The translations under genes were made by a program, and so were the position numbers. From NCBI RefSeq assembly GCF_002355395.1, contig NZ_AP017315.1, positions 310,001 to 374,000 of the forward strand: a stretch of DNA of 64,000 bases. Reading direction: 5' to 3'. Under the pieces are notes generated by a model. That model saw nothing but the letters and a program-made list of their open reading frames with translations, was not told where the DNA came from and ran no database searches. Positions within the stretch are counted from its first letter, which is position 1. Each line of letters opens with the position of its first letter. Below, piece after piece: positions 1 through 7,866 of the stretch. The stretch is from Microcella alkaliphila (GTDB lineage: Bacteria > Actinomycetota > Actinomycetes > Actinomycetales > Microbacteriaceae).

Positions 1-573
1 TTCGACGGGTCGTGGGTCGCGCATCCCGATCTGATTCCCGTGGCCCGCGCAGAGTTCGATCGCGTGCTCGGTGAGCGCCCGAACCAGCTCGACCGGATGC
101 GCGACGACGTGCACGTGACGGCTCGCGATCTGCTCGACATCCGCTCCGCGGGAGGAGAGGTGACGCTCGCCGGCGTGCGGGCCAACATTTCGATCACCGT
201 GCGCTACCTGGAGGCGTGGCTGCGCGGCATCGGCGCCGTGGCGCTGGACAACCTGATGGAGGACGCGGCGACGGCCGAGATCAGTCGCTCGCAGTTGTGG
301 CAGTGGATCCACCAGGACACGGTCACGGCGGAGGGCGAGCAGATCACGCGCCAGCTGGTGGAGCGCCTGCTGCGCGAGGTGCTCGCCGACCTGCCGACCC
401 CGGAGGGCCACAAGCTCGCCGAGGCGGAGGACGTGTTCCGCGAGGTGGCGCTGCAGGAGGTCTTCCCGACCTTCCTCACGGTGCCCGCCTACACGCGGTA
501 CCTGGTCGAGCGCGGCCCGTCGGCCGAGGACGAGCGTGAGCCGAGCGCGGAGCGCGAGTCGGTCAACGCCTGA
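1..573 (+). CDS. aceB: malate synthase A, C-terminal part (5' end outside window)
   Basis: Glyoxylate-shunt enzyme condensing glyoxylate with acetyl-CoA to malate. The frame is open from base 1, so only the last 190 residues are present. It begins with FDGSWVAHPDLIPVA, the hallmark stretch of malate synthase A near the acetyl-CoA site, followed by the helical C-terminal domain (NISITVRYLEAWLRG, then SRSQLWQWIHQ). The last ~20 residues are Glu/Arg/Ser-rich and unlike the family core. The gene ends at a strong hairpin and faces the hydrolase on the other strand. Family identity is clear; N-terminal catalytic residues cannot be checked here. Confidence 0.95.
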   Translation, partial: FDGSWVAHPDLIPVARAEFDRVLGERPNQLDRMRDDVHVTARDLLDIRSAGGEVTLAGVRANISITVRYLEAWLRGIGAVALDNLMEDAATAEISRSQLWQWIHQDTVTAEGEQITRQLVERLLREVLADLPTPEGHKLAEAEDVFREVALQEVFPTFLTVPAYTRYLVERGPSAEDEREPSAERESVNA

Positions 574-580
574 CCTGCGC

Positions 581-612
581 GAACGCCCGTCTGCCAATAC
601 AGGCGGGCGTTC
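581..612. terminator. bidirectional hairpin terminator between aceB and the alpha/beta hydrolase
   Basis: A 13-bp inverted repeat (arms 581-593 and 600-612, one T:G pair, 6-base loop) fills the gap between two convergent genes. There is no T-run, as is common in high-GC actinobacteria. Its position after both stop codons makes a shared terminator the natural reading. Confidence 0.75.
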
Positions 613-627
613 GAGGCGCCCGGGTCA

Positions 628-1338
628 TTACCAGTCGTCGATCGCGGCGAGGAACTCGTCGAAGTGGCTGTACCAGAGGGAGTGCTCGGCGCCCGGAACG
701 TCGGTCACCGCCATTCCGCGGGCGCGCAGGGCCTCCGCGACTTCGTCGGTGATGTACGGGCTCGGTGCCGGCCGCACCATGAGCGCGGGCGTCGAGCCGT
801 CGGGCGTCCAGTCGTCGCCGGGCGACGCCGACAGCGCCACCGCCGTCTCGACGTCGAAGTGCGAGGCGGCGAGAGCCTCCGCCTCGATGTCACGCTCCGA
901 GTAGAAGGGGCGCCGCGCGCGAAGCCCCTCTGCCGTCCGGGCCGCCACGCTCTCCGAGTAGTAGGCGCGTGCCTCGTCGGCGTCGTGTGCGCCCTGCTTG
1001 ATGAAGGGCGAGTCGACGAACACCGCGCGCTCGGGCGTGAGCGACGGCAGCGCCGCCGCCAGCACGGTGCCGCCGTACGAGTGGCCGATCGCGAGGCGGG
1101 GCGCAGCGTCGCTGAGTGAGCGCCAGGTGGTGACCACAGCATCCACGACGCGTGCGACGGTCGCCGAGCGGTCGGGAGCGGAGCGTCCGTGGCCGGGCAG
1201 GTCGAGTGCGATAACGCCGTGCCGTCGATCGGCGAGTACGGGGGCGACTCGCCACCAGCTGTCGGCGCTGCCGAGCATTCCGTGCAGCAGCAGCACGCTC
1301 GGCGGCGCGTCACCCCAGGCCGTGTGCGCGAGAGTCAT
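628..1338 (-). CDS. alpha/beta-fold hydrolase
   Basis: A 236-residue single-domain hydrolase of unknown substrate. The oxyanion-side HG motif (LLLHGMLGSADSWW, residues 16-29), a DLPGHGRS turn (about 46-53) and the nucleophile elbow GHSYGG (Ser87) are all present; a C-terminal His in GAEHSLW (about 218) completes the triad. No signal peptide, so cytoplasmic. It is encoded just downstream of, and on the same strand as, the Lrp regulator (15-bp gap), so the two may be co-transcribed. Esterase, haloalkane dehalogenase-like and C-C hydrolase activities all occur in this fold; I cannot choose between them. Confidence 0.85.
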   Translation of the reverse strand: MTLAHTAWGDAPPSVLLLHGMLGSADSWWRVAPVLADRRHGVIALDLPGHGRSAPDRSATVARVVDAVVTTWRSLSDAAPRLAIGHSYGGTVLAAALPSLTPERAVFVDSPFIKQGAHDADEARAYYSESVAARTAEGLRARRPFYSERDIEAEALAASHFDVETAVALSASPGDDWTPDGSTPALMVRPAPSPYITDEVAEALRARGMAVTDVPGAEHSLWYSHFDEFLAAIDDW

Positions 1339-1353
1339 CCGGAGCCGACGCCC

Positions 1354-1791
1354 CTACGGGTACTCGCGGTGCACGAGGCGCGAGAACACGATCGCCGAGC
1401 GCGTGTGGTCGACGTTCGGCGCCGCGCGCACGCGCTCAAGCGCCTCCTCGAGCGACGGAATGTCGCGCGAGCGCATGTGCACGATCGCGTCGGCCTCGCC
1501 GGTCACCGTGCCGGCGTCGACCACTTCGGGAACGGCCGACAGCAGGCGCCGCAGGTCTTCCGGTGAGACGGTGCCGCGGCAGAACAGCTCCACGTACGCT
1601 TCGACCACCATGCCTTCAACAGCCGGGTCGACCTGCACCGTGAACCCCCGAATGACACCGTCCGCGACCAGCCGGTCGACGCGGCGCTTCACGGCCGATG
1701 CCGACAGGCCGACCACGTCGCCGATGTCGCCGTAGCCGGCCCGCGCGTTCTGCCGAAGCTGGTCGATGATGCGGGAATCGATCGCGTCCAT
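1354..1791 (-). CDS. Lrp/AsnC family transcriptional regulator
   Basis: A 145-residue regulator with the AsnC-type winged helix-turn-helix at the N-terminus (MDAIDSRIIDQLRQNAR, then GLSASAVKRRVDRL) and a C-terminal RAM ligand-binding domain (about 65-140). It is divergent from the arginine-degradation pair with a gap of about 100 bp. Lrp-type proteins commonly sense an amino acid and control the neighbouring catabolic genes, so arginine or ornithine is the likely effector; that is inference from position. Confidence 0.9.
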   Translation of the reverse strand: MDAIDSRIIDQLRQNARAGYGDIGDVVGLSASAVKRRVDRLVADGVIRGFTVQVDPAVEGMVVEAYVELFCRGTVSPEDLRRLLSAVPEVVDAGTVTGEADAIVHMRSRDIPSLEEALERVRAAPNVDHTRSAIVFSRLVHREYP

Positions 1792-1894
1792 GTCGTCAGG
1801 CTACGCGCATCCATTGCGTGGATGCGCGACCAGACGACGATCCGTTGCGCGCGGTCCCCGACGCGTGTGCCGCGAAGGTGTGAGACTGGAGGGC

Positions 1895-2770
1895 GTGACC
1901 GTCACCGAGCAGACCCCCGCCCCCGCGACCACACCCGCGACGACCTCGCGGATTCCGACCAAGCGCACCGTGCTGATGTGCCGACCCGAGCACTTCACCG
2001 TCAGCTACCGGATCAACCCGTGGATGCACCCCGAGAACCCGACCGACACGAGCCTCGCGGTGCAGCAGTGGCAGCGTCTGTACGACATTTACCTCGACCT
2101 CGGTCACGAGGTGCACCTCATCGACCCCATTGCCGGGCTGCCCGACATGGTCTACGCCGCCAACGGTGGCTTCACGTACAACGGTGTCGCGTACGGCGCG
2201 AAGTTCACCTACCCCGAGCGCCAGCCTGAGGGCCCCGCCTACATGCAGTGGTTCGGCGACAACGGATTCCGCGTGCACGACCCCGTCGAGACCAACGAGG
2301 GCGAGGGCGACTTCCTGCTCGTCGGCGACGTGATCCTCGCCGGTACGGGCTTCCGCAGCGACAGCCGCAGCCACGCCGAACTCGCCCAGGTGACCGGCCT
2401 CGACGTGCTGAGCCTCAACCTCATCAACCCCAGCTTCTACCACCTCGACACCGCGATCGCCGTGCTGGACCCCGAGCCCATCGAGGGTGGCCGACAGAAC
2501 ATCGCCTACCTTGAGAGCGCCTTCGACGAGCACTCGCTCGGCCTGCTGCGCGAGCGGTACCCCGACGCGATCCTCTGCACGGAGGAAGACGCCGCGGTGC
2601 TCGGCCTCAACTCGTACAGTGACGGCTACAACATCGTCATCGCCAGCCGCGCGACGGACTTCGACCGACAGCTGCGCGAACGGGGCTACAACCCGATCGG
2701 CGTCGACCTGAGCGAGCTGCTGCTCGGTGGCGGCGGCGTCAAGTGCTGCACGCTCGACCTGCGCTGGTGA
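1895..2770 (+). CDS. guanidino-hydrolase: DDAH / arginine dihydrolase (ArgZ-like) family
   Basis: A 291-residue member of the guanidino-group-modifying superfamily, usually annotated dimethylargininase. GTG 1895 is chosen because it follows a GGAGGGC ribosome site; more upstream starts run into the Lrp promoter. Candidate active-site residues are Asn41 (INPWM), Asn90 (YAANGG), His183 (FYHLD) and Cys284/285 (KCCTL). From memory, the cyanobacterial arginine dihydrolase ArgZ uses Asn22, Asn71, His168 and Cys264; the Asn-Asn spacing of 49 is identical and the others are close. It therefore may convert arginine straight to ornithine plus CO2 and ammonia. The next gene, overlapping by four bases, consumes ornithine, which supports that reading. 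Confidence 0.85.
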   Translation: MTVTEQTPAPATTPATTSRIPTKRTVLMCRPEHFTVSYRINPWMHPENPTDTSLAVQQWQRLYDIYLDLGHEVHLIDPIAGLPDMVYAANGGFTYNGVAYGAKFTYPERQPEGPAYMQWFGDNGFRVHDPVETNEGEGDFLLVGDVILAGTGFRSDSRSHAELAQVTGLDVLSLNLINPSFYHLDTAIAVLDPEPIEGGRQNIAYLESAFDEHSLGLLRERYPDAILCTEEDAAVLGLNSYSDGYNIVIASRATDFDRQLRERGYNPIGVDLSELLLGGGGVKCCTLDLRW

Positions 2771-4029
2771 CCGCTGTGAGCGACGACCGCGGCACGGAGC
2801 ACGCGCACCTCGACGACCGCACGGCCACCGCGATCGCGCTGGAGGATGCGCGCCTCGCCCACAACTACCACCCGCTCCCCGTGGTGGTCGAGAGCGGCAA
2901 CGGCGCCTGGGTGACCGACATAACCGGCCGACGCTTTCTCGACTGCCTCGCCGCGTACTCGGCCGTGAATTTCGGCCACGGGCATCCCGATCTGGTGGCG
3001 GCCGCGCGCGACCAGCTCGAGCGCATCACGCTCACGAGCCGCGCCTTCCACAACGACCGGCTGGGCCCGTTCGCCGACGCGCTGGCGGCGCTCGCCGGCG
3101 TCGAGATGGTACTGCCCATGAACACGGGAGCCGAGGCCGTCGAGACGGCCATCAAGCTGGCGCGCCTCTGGGGGCACCGGGTGAAGGGCATCGCCGACGG
3201 CGAGGCCGAGGTGATCGTGATGAGCGAGAACTTCCACGGCCGCACGACGACGATCGTCAGCTTCTCCACCGACGCCGCGGCCCGCGACGGCTTCGGCCCG
3301 TTCACGCCCGGTTTCGTCACCGTGCCCTACGGTGACGCGGATGCTGTCGCCGACGCCATCACGGAACGCACGGTCGCGGTACTCGTCGAACCCATCCAGG
3401 GGGAGGCGGGCATCATCGTGCCGCCCGCGGAGTTCCTGCCGACCCTCCGGCGCATCACCCACGAACGCGACGTGCTGCTGATTGCCGACGAGATCCAGTC
3501 GGGCCTCGGTCGCACCGGCGCCACGTTCCAGTGCGACAACGCGGGCATCATCCCCGACCTCTACGTGCTCGGGAAGGCGCTCGGGGGTGGCATCGTTCCC
3601 GTGAGCGCGGTCATCGGACGCGCCGACGTCATCGGCGTCGTCCGGCCTGGCGAGCACGGCAGCACCTTCGGCGGAAACCCTCTCGCTGCCGCCGTCGGAC
3701 TCGCCGTCGTCGAACTGCTCGAGACCGGCGAGATACAGCGCCGGTCGCGCGAACTCGGCACGCACCTGCTGCACCGCCTGAACGAACTCGTCGGTCACGG
3801 CCTGCTCGCCGTGCGCGGCGTCGGGCTGTGGGCGGGCATCGACGTCGACCCGCAGCTCGCCACGGGGCGTGAGGTGTGCGAGGCGCTGCTCGAGCGCGGG
3901 GTGCTCGCCAAAGACACCCACGGCTCGACCATTCGCCTGGCTCCGCCGATCGTCATCGAGCGCGACGATCTCGACTGGGCAGTCGACCAGCTGGCCGACG
4001 TGCTGGAGGCATTCGCGAGTCGGTCGTGA
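2767..4029 (+). CDS. rocD: ornithine aminotransferase
   Basis: PLP-dependent class III aminotransferase (about 420 residues) moving the delta-amino group of ornithine to 2-oxoglutarate, giving glutamate semialdehyde. Seen: NFGHGHPD near residue 73, the GAEAVETAIK cofactor segment, DEIQSGLGRTG with the PLP-ring Asp, the Schiff-base lysine in VLGKALGGG (about 269) and STFGGNPLAAAV. GTG 2767 forms a GTGA overlap with the preceding stop; GTG 2776 is the alternative. Coupled to the guanidino-hydrolase, it completes arginine to glutamate semialdehyde in two steps. Confidence 0.93.
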   Translation: MTAVSDDRGTEHAHLDDRTATAIALEDARLAHNYHPLPVVVESGNGAWVTDITGRRFLDCLAAYSAVNFGHGHPDLVAAARDQLERITLTSRAFHNDRLGPFADALAALAGVEMVLPMNTGAEAVETAIKLARLWGHRVKGIADGEAEVIVMSENFHGRTTTIVSFSTDAAARDGFGPFTPGFVTVPYGDADAVADAITERTVAVLVEPIQGEAGIIVPPAEFLPTLRRITHERDVLLIADEIQSGLGRTGATFQCDNAGIIPDLYVLGKALGGGIVPVSAVIGRADVIGVVRPGEHGSTFGGNPLAAAVGLAVVELLETGEIQRRSRELGTHLLHRLNELVGHGLLAVRGVGLWAGIDVDPQLATGREVCEALLERGVLAKDTHGSTIRLAPPIVIERDDLDWAVDQLADVLEAFASRS

Positions 4030-4071
4030 CGGGCGCACGCGGTTCCTGAGAATTGGGGCGTGCGTCCCGAG

Positions 4072-4090
4072 CGAGGTTAGGCTAACCTAA
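4072..4090. promoter_or_regulatory. IdeR/DtxR iron box
   Basis: CGAGGTTAGGCTAACCTAA matches the DtxR/IdeR consensus TTAGGTTAGSCTAACCTAA at 17 of 19 positions (consensus from memory) and is a near-perfect palindrome. It lies 81 bp before the iron-binding lipoprotein gene, as expected for Fe(II)-IdeR repression of the transporter operon. Confidence 0.88.
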
Positions 4091-4170
4091 CTTCACGGCG
4101 CCACAGTCGGCGCCGCCTGCCGGAGTCTCCGCCAGGTCCATCCCTCTTCTCTCCTGGAGCTGATATTCGC

Positions 4171-5226
4171 ATGCGCGCTCGACGCCTACTCGCCCCCGCA
4201 GCCCTCACCGCCGTCATCGCCCTGATGGCCGGATGTGCTTCGGGGGACCCCAGCACCGACCCCGCCGACCCCACCACGGCACCGCCCGCCGACGCCGGGT
4301 CGTTCACGCTCTACTCCGGCCGCAACGAGGCCCTCGTGCAGCCGCTGATCAACCAGTTCACCGCAGAGACGGGCATCGCCGTCGAGGTGCGCTACGGCAA
4401 CACCGCCGAGCTCGGCGCCCTGCTGCTCGAAGAGGGCGAGGCAACTCCGGCCGACGTGTTCCTGTCGCAGGACGCCGGCGCGCTCGGGGCGCTCAGCGCC
4501 GCCGATCTGTTCGCGCCGCTCCCCGACGACATTGCCGGGGCGGTGCCGCAGGGCTTCACCTCGACCGACGGTAGCTGGGTCGGCGTGACCGGCCGCGCTC
4601 GTGTCGTCGTGTACGACGGCGAGCAGTACGACGAGGCCGAGCTGCCGAACACGATCGACGGCTACGTCGACGGCAGCTTCGACGGCACCATCGGTGTCGC
4701 CCCGACGAACGCGAGCTTCCAGTCAGCCGTCACGGCCCACCGCGTGCTCGAGGGAGACGACGCGGCCGAACAGTGGCTGACCCAGCTGCAGGCGGCCGAC
4801 ATTGAGATCTTCGACAGCAACGGCGCGATCCTGACCGCCGTCAACGAGGGTGCCGTCGATACGGGCCTCATCAACCACTACTACTGGTACCGCCAGGCGG
4901 CCGAGGTGGGCGCCGAGAACATGCGCGCACAGCTGAAGTACCTCGAGGCGGGCGACCCCGGCTCGATCGTGAACGTCACCGGTGCCGGCATCATGGCCGG
5001 GTCGGCCGACAACGCGGCCGCCCTCGCCTTTGTCGAGTACCTCATCTCGGAGGCCGGGCAGGACTACTTCGTCGAGCAGGTCTTCGAGTACCCCCTGGTT
5101 CCCGGCATCGCCGAGCCCGAGGGCGTTCCGCCGCTCGAGTCGCTGCTCAACCCCGAGCTCGACCTGAGCGATCTTGACGACCTGTCGACGACGCAGGAGA
5201 TGCTCGCCCGGGTGGGCCTCATCTAG
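4171..5226 (+). CDS. Fe(III) ABC transporter substrate-binding lipoprotein (FbpA/FutA-like)
   Basis: A 351-residue extracytoplasmic solute-binding protein. The N-terminus is a lipoprotein signal with lipobox LMAGC (Cys22). The mature part starts FTLYSGRNEALVQPL and has RYGNTAEL and the tyrosine cluster NHYYWYR (about 231-237), typical of Fe(III)-binding FbpA/FutA proteins in which tyrosines ligate iron. First gene of the iron-box-controlled operon; it has a GGAG site before the ATG. The substrate could be a ferric chelate rather than free Fe(III). Confidence 0.9.
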   Translation: MRARRLLAPAALTAVIALMAGCASGDPSTDPADPTTAPPADAGSFTLYSGRNEALVQPLINQFTAETGIAVEVRYGNTAELGALLLEEGEATPADVFLSQDAGALGALSAADLFAPLPDDIAGAVPQGFTSTDGSWVGVTGRARVVVYDGEQYDEAELPNTIDGYVDGSFDGTIGVAPTNASFQSAVTAHRVLEGDDAAEQWLTQLQAADIEIFDSNGAILTAVNEGAVDTGLINHYYWYRQAAEVGAENMRAQLKYLEAGDPGSIVNVTGAGIMAGSADNAAALAFVEYLISEAGQDYFVEQVFEYPLVPGIAEPEGVPPLESLLNPELDLSDLDDLSTTQEMLARVGLI

Positions 5227-5245
5227 TGAGTGCTTCACTGGTCGT

Positions 5246-6796
5246 ATGACCACGCTCGCGCGCACGAGGCCGACGGGGACGGACACACGTCCGCCCCTCG
5301 GCCTCGTCATGCTCGCGACGATCGCAGCGGCGGCCGCAGCGATCCCGCTCGTCTACCTCGTCGTGCGCGCCGGGGGTACGGGACTCGAGTCGATCATCCA
5401 GACGCTGTCGCGGGGCCGCGTTCTCGAGTACTCGATGAACACGCTCGGCCTCGCCCTCGCGACGACGTTTTCGGCACTCGTGCTCGGCGCGGCGATCGCG
5501 GTGGTCTTGACGCGCATCCGCGTGCCGTTTCCCCGCACGTGGCTGCTGCTGTCGGCGCTCCCACTGGCCGTGCCCTCGTACCTCGCCGGGTACGGCTGGC
5601 TCGTGTCGATTCCGACGCTGAGCGGGTTCGTGCCGAGTTGGCTGCTGCTGACCGCGGTCACGGTCCCCTACGTGACGCTGCCCGTCGCGGCTGCTCTGCG
5701 CAGCGCGACCGGCGACCTTGAAGGCGTCGCCCGCAGCCTCGGCCGAGGGCCGATCGGCGCGTTCTTCGTCGCGACCTGGCCGCAGATTCGGCCCGCCGCG
5801 ATCGCCGGTTCGCTGCTCGTCGCCCTGTACTCGTTGAGCGAGTTCGGCCTCGTCGCGATGATGCGCTACCCGACCCTCACCTGGGGCATCAATTCGGCCT
5901 ACTCGGCGAGCTTCGACCGTGCCCAGGCCGCCACCCTCGCGCTGCTGCTCGTCGTGATGGCGCTCGTCGTCGTCGCGGGCGAGCGCGGCGCGCGCCGCCA
6001 GTTGCCAAGCACCGTCGCGCGCGCGGTGCGCCCGCGCCCCATCGGGCGAGGGATGCTGATCGCGCTTCTCCCGGTCGTGGCCGTCGCGCCCGTGGTCGGC
6101 GTATTCGTGCCGCTCGCGGGGTTGGCCACGCGCCTGGTGCAGGCCGACACGCTGCGGGCGATCGACGTGCCGAGGTTGCTCGCAGCCGTCGGCGCGACCC
6201 TCGGAGTGGCGGTCGCCGCCGCGGTGGTCGCCACCCTGCTCGCTCTGCCCATCGCGGCGCTCGCCTCTCGCTATCGGGGCCGCCTCGTCACGGCGATCGA
6301 GTCGGTCGGCTACCTGGGCCACGCCCTGCCGGGAATCGTCGTCGGATTGTCGCTCGTGTTCTTCGCCCTCGCTGTCGTCCCCGCGCTCTACCAGAGCGTT
6401 GTCGTGCTCGTCTTCGCCTACGCCGTGCTGTTCATGCCGAAGGCGATTGGCACGATGCGCGCGGGTCTCGGCGACGTGCCGCCTCGCCTCATCGCGGTCG
6501 CCCGCACGACCGGGGTGTCGCCGCTCGCCGCGTGGTGGCGCGTCACCGTGCCGCTCGCCCTGCCCGCGGTGGGCGTCGGCGCCCTGCTCGTTGCCATCGC
6601 GACGATGAAAGAATTGCCGGCAACACTGCTGCTGCGGCCGACGGGAATCAACACCCTCGCCACGGAGTTGTGGAATAGGACGGTCGTGTTCGAATTCGGC
6701 GCGGCCGCCCCGTACGCCGCGCTGCTGGTGCTCGTCGCCGCGGTTCCGGCCATGATCCTGTCCGGAGTGCGTACAACCGCCAAGGAGGAGCTGTGA
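5246..6796 (+). CDS. Fe(III) ABC transporter permease (FbpB-like, fused double domain)
   Basis: A 516-residue integral membrane protein with two homologous permease halves, so about 12 membrane segments, the architecture of FbpB/SfuB. Each half carries an EAA-type loop that contacts the ATPase: LEGVARSLGRGP in the first, LIAVARTTGVSPLAAWW in the second. ATG 5246 is chosen because it lies just after the lipoprotein stop and before the first hydrophobic segment. It overlaps the ATPase gene by four bases (GTGA). Confidence 0.92.
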   Translation: MTTLARTRPTGTDTRPPLGLVMLATIAAAAAAIPLVYLVVRAGGTGLESIIQTLSRGRVLEYSMNTLGLALATTFSALVLGAAIAVVLTRIRVPFPRTWLLLSALPLAVPSYLAGYGWLVSIPTLSGFVPSWLLLTAVTVPYVTLPVAAALRSATGDLEGVARSLGRGPIGAFFVATWPQIRPAAIAGSLLVALYSLSEFGLVAMMRYPTLTWGINSAYSASFDRAQAATLALLLVVMALVVVAGERGARRQLPSTVARAVRPRPIGRGMLIALLPVVAVAPVVGVFVPLAGLATRLVQADTLRAIDVPRLLAAVGATLGVAVAAAVVATLLALPIAALASRYRGRLVTAIESVGYLGHALPGIVVGLSLVFFALAVVPALYQSVVVLVFAYAVLFMPKAIGTMRAGLGDVPPRLIAVARTTGVSPLAAWWRVTVPLALPAVGVGALLVAIATMKELPATLLLRPTGINTLATELWNRTVVFEFGAAAPYAALLVLVAAVPAMILSGVRTTAKEEL

Positions 6797-7866
6797 GCGA
6801 GTTCGTCGTCGAGAACGCGAGCGTCGACTACGGGTTGACGGTCGGCGTTGCCGACGTGTCGTTGCGCGTGAACTCCGGCGAACTCGTCGCCGTTCTCGGC
6901 CCGTCGGGGTGTGGAAAGACGACGCTGCTGCTCGCGATCGCGGGCCTGCTTCCGCTGAGCAGCGGGCGCATCGCCGTCGGCGAGCGCGAGCTGTCAAGCC
7001 CGAGCGGCACGGTGCCACCCGAGAAGCGGGGCGTGGGCTGGGTGCCGCAGGAAGCATCCCTGTTCCCGCACCTCAGCGTCGGCGAAAACATCGGTTTTGC
7101 GCTGAGCGGTGGTGCGCGACGCGGGGGCGCACGGGGTCGCGAGCGCTCGGCCCGCATCGCCGAACTCGCCGAGCTGGTCGGCCTGGAAGGCCTCGTCGGC
7201 CGCGCACCCAACCAGCTGTCGGGAGGCCAGGCTCAGCGCGTTGCATTGGCGCGCGCGCTCGCTCCGCGGCCCGACGTGCTGCTGCTCGATGAGCCGTTCG
7301 CCGCGCTCGACACCCAACTGCGCGTGGGCCTGCGCCGAGAGGTCGCCGAACTCTTGCGCGAGCAGGGCACCACCTCGCTGCTCGTCACCCACGACCAAGA
7401 AGAAGCACTGACCCTCGCCGACCGCGTCGCCGTCATTCGCGACGGCCGACTCGAGCAGTTCGGCACGCCCGAAGAGGTGTACCAGCAGCCGGCAAGCGAC
7501 TGGGTCGCGCGGTTCGTCGGCGACGTCGTCGAGCTCGAGGGCGAGTGGCGACACGGCCGTGTCTCGTGCGCGCTCGGCGCGGTCGAGGCCGCCGCGGTCG
7601 GGTTCACCCCGCGCGACGGCGAGCGGGTGCGGTTGATGCTGCGCCCCGAGTGGATCGTGCCGCGCCCCGACCTGCTCGCGCGCGCCGCCGCGGGCGCCGA
7701 CGCGCGAGTGTCGGGCATCTCGTACGCCGGCCACGACGCGATGCTGACGTGCGATCTCGTCACGGGCCCGCGCGTGCGCATGCGGCTGCCCGCGGTCGAA
7801 CTGCCGCAGGTGGGCGAAGAATTGCGCCTCGCGGTGCAGCGCCCGGGGCTAGCCTTTGCGGCATGA
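6793..7866 (+). CDS. Fe(III) ABC transporter ATP-binding protein (FbpC-like)
   Basis: A 357-residue ATPase that energises the permease. Walker A GPSGCGKTT (36-44), signature LSGGQAQR (about 142), Walker B VLLLDEPFAALD (about 158), H-loop VTHDQEEA. The ~130 residues after the nucleotide-binding domain form a TOBE-type regulatory tail (MLRPEWI). Starts at GTG 6793 inside the permease stop and its own stop overlaps the start of the kynureninase gene (ATGA at 7863), so all four genes appear to be one translationally coupled unit. Confidence 0.93.
   Translation: MSEFVVENASVDYGLTVGVADVSLRVNSGELVAVLGPSGCGKTTLLLAIAGLLPLSSGRIAVGERELSSPSGTVPPEKRGVGWVPQEASLFPHLSVGENIGFALSGGARRGGARGRERSARIAELAELVGLEGLVGRAPNQLSGGQAQRVALARALAPRPDVLLLDEPFAALDTQLRVGLRREVAELLREQGTTSLLVTHDQEEALTLADRVAVIRDGRLEQFGTPEEVYQQPASDWVARFVGDVVELEGEWRHGRVSCALGAVEAAAVGFTPRDGERVRLMLRPEWIVPRPDLLARAAAGADARVSGISYAGHDAMLTCDLVTGPRVRMRLPAVELPQVGEELRLAVQRPGLAFAA

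Noticed and set aside
2686..4038. Long minus-strand frame opposite ornithine aminotransferase
   Set aside because: Antisense shadow; the aminotransferase has all PLP motifs on the plus strand.
5219..7057. Very long minus-strand frame opposite the iron permease and ATPase
   Set aside because: Arg/Gly/His/Asp-rich composition typical of the antisense frame of high-GC genes; the plus-strand proteins have full family motifs.
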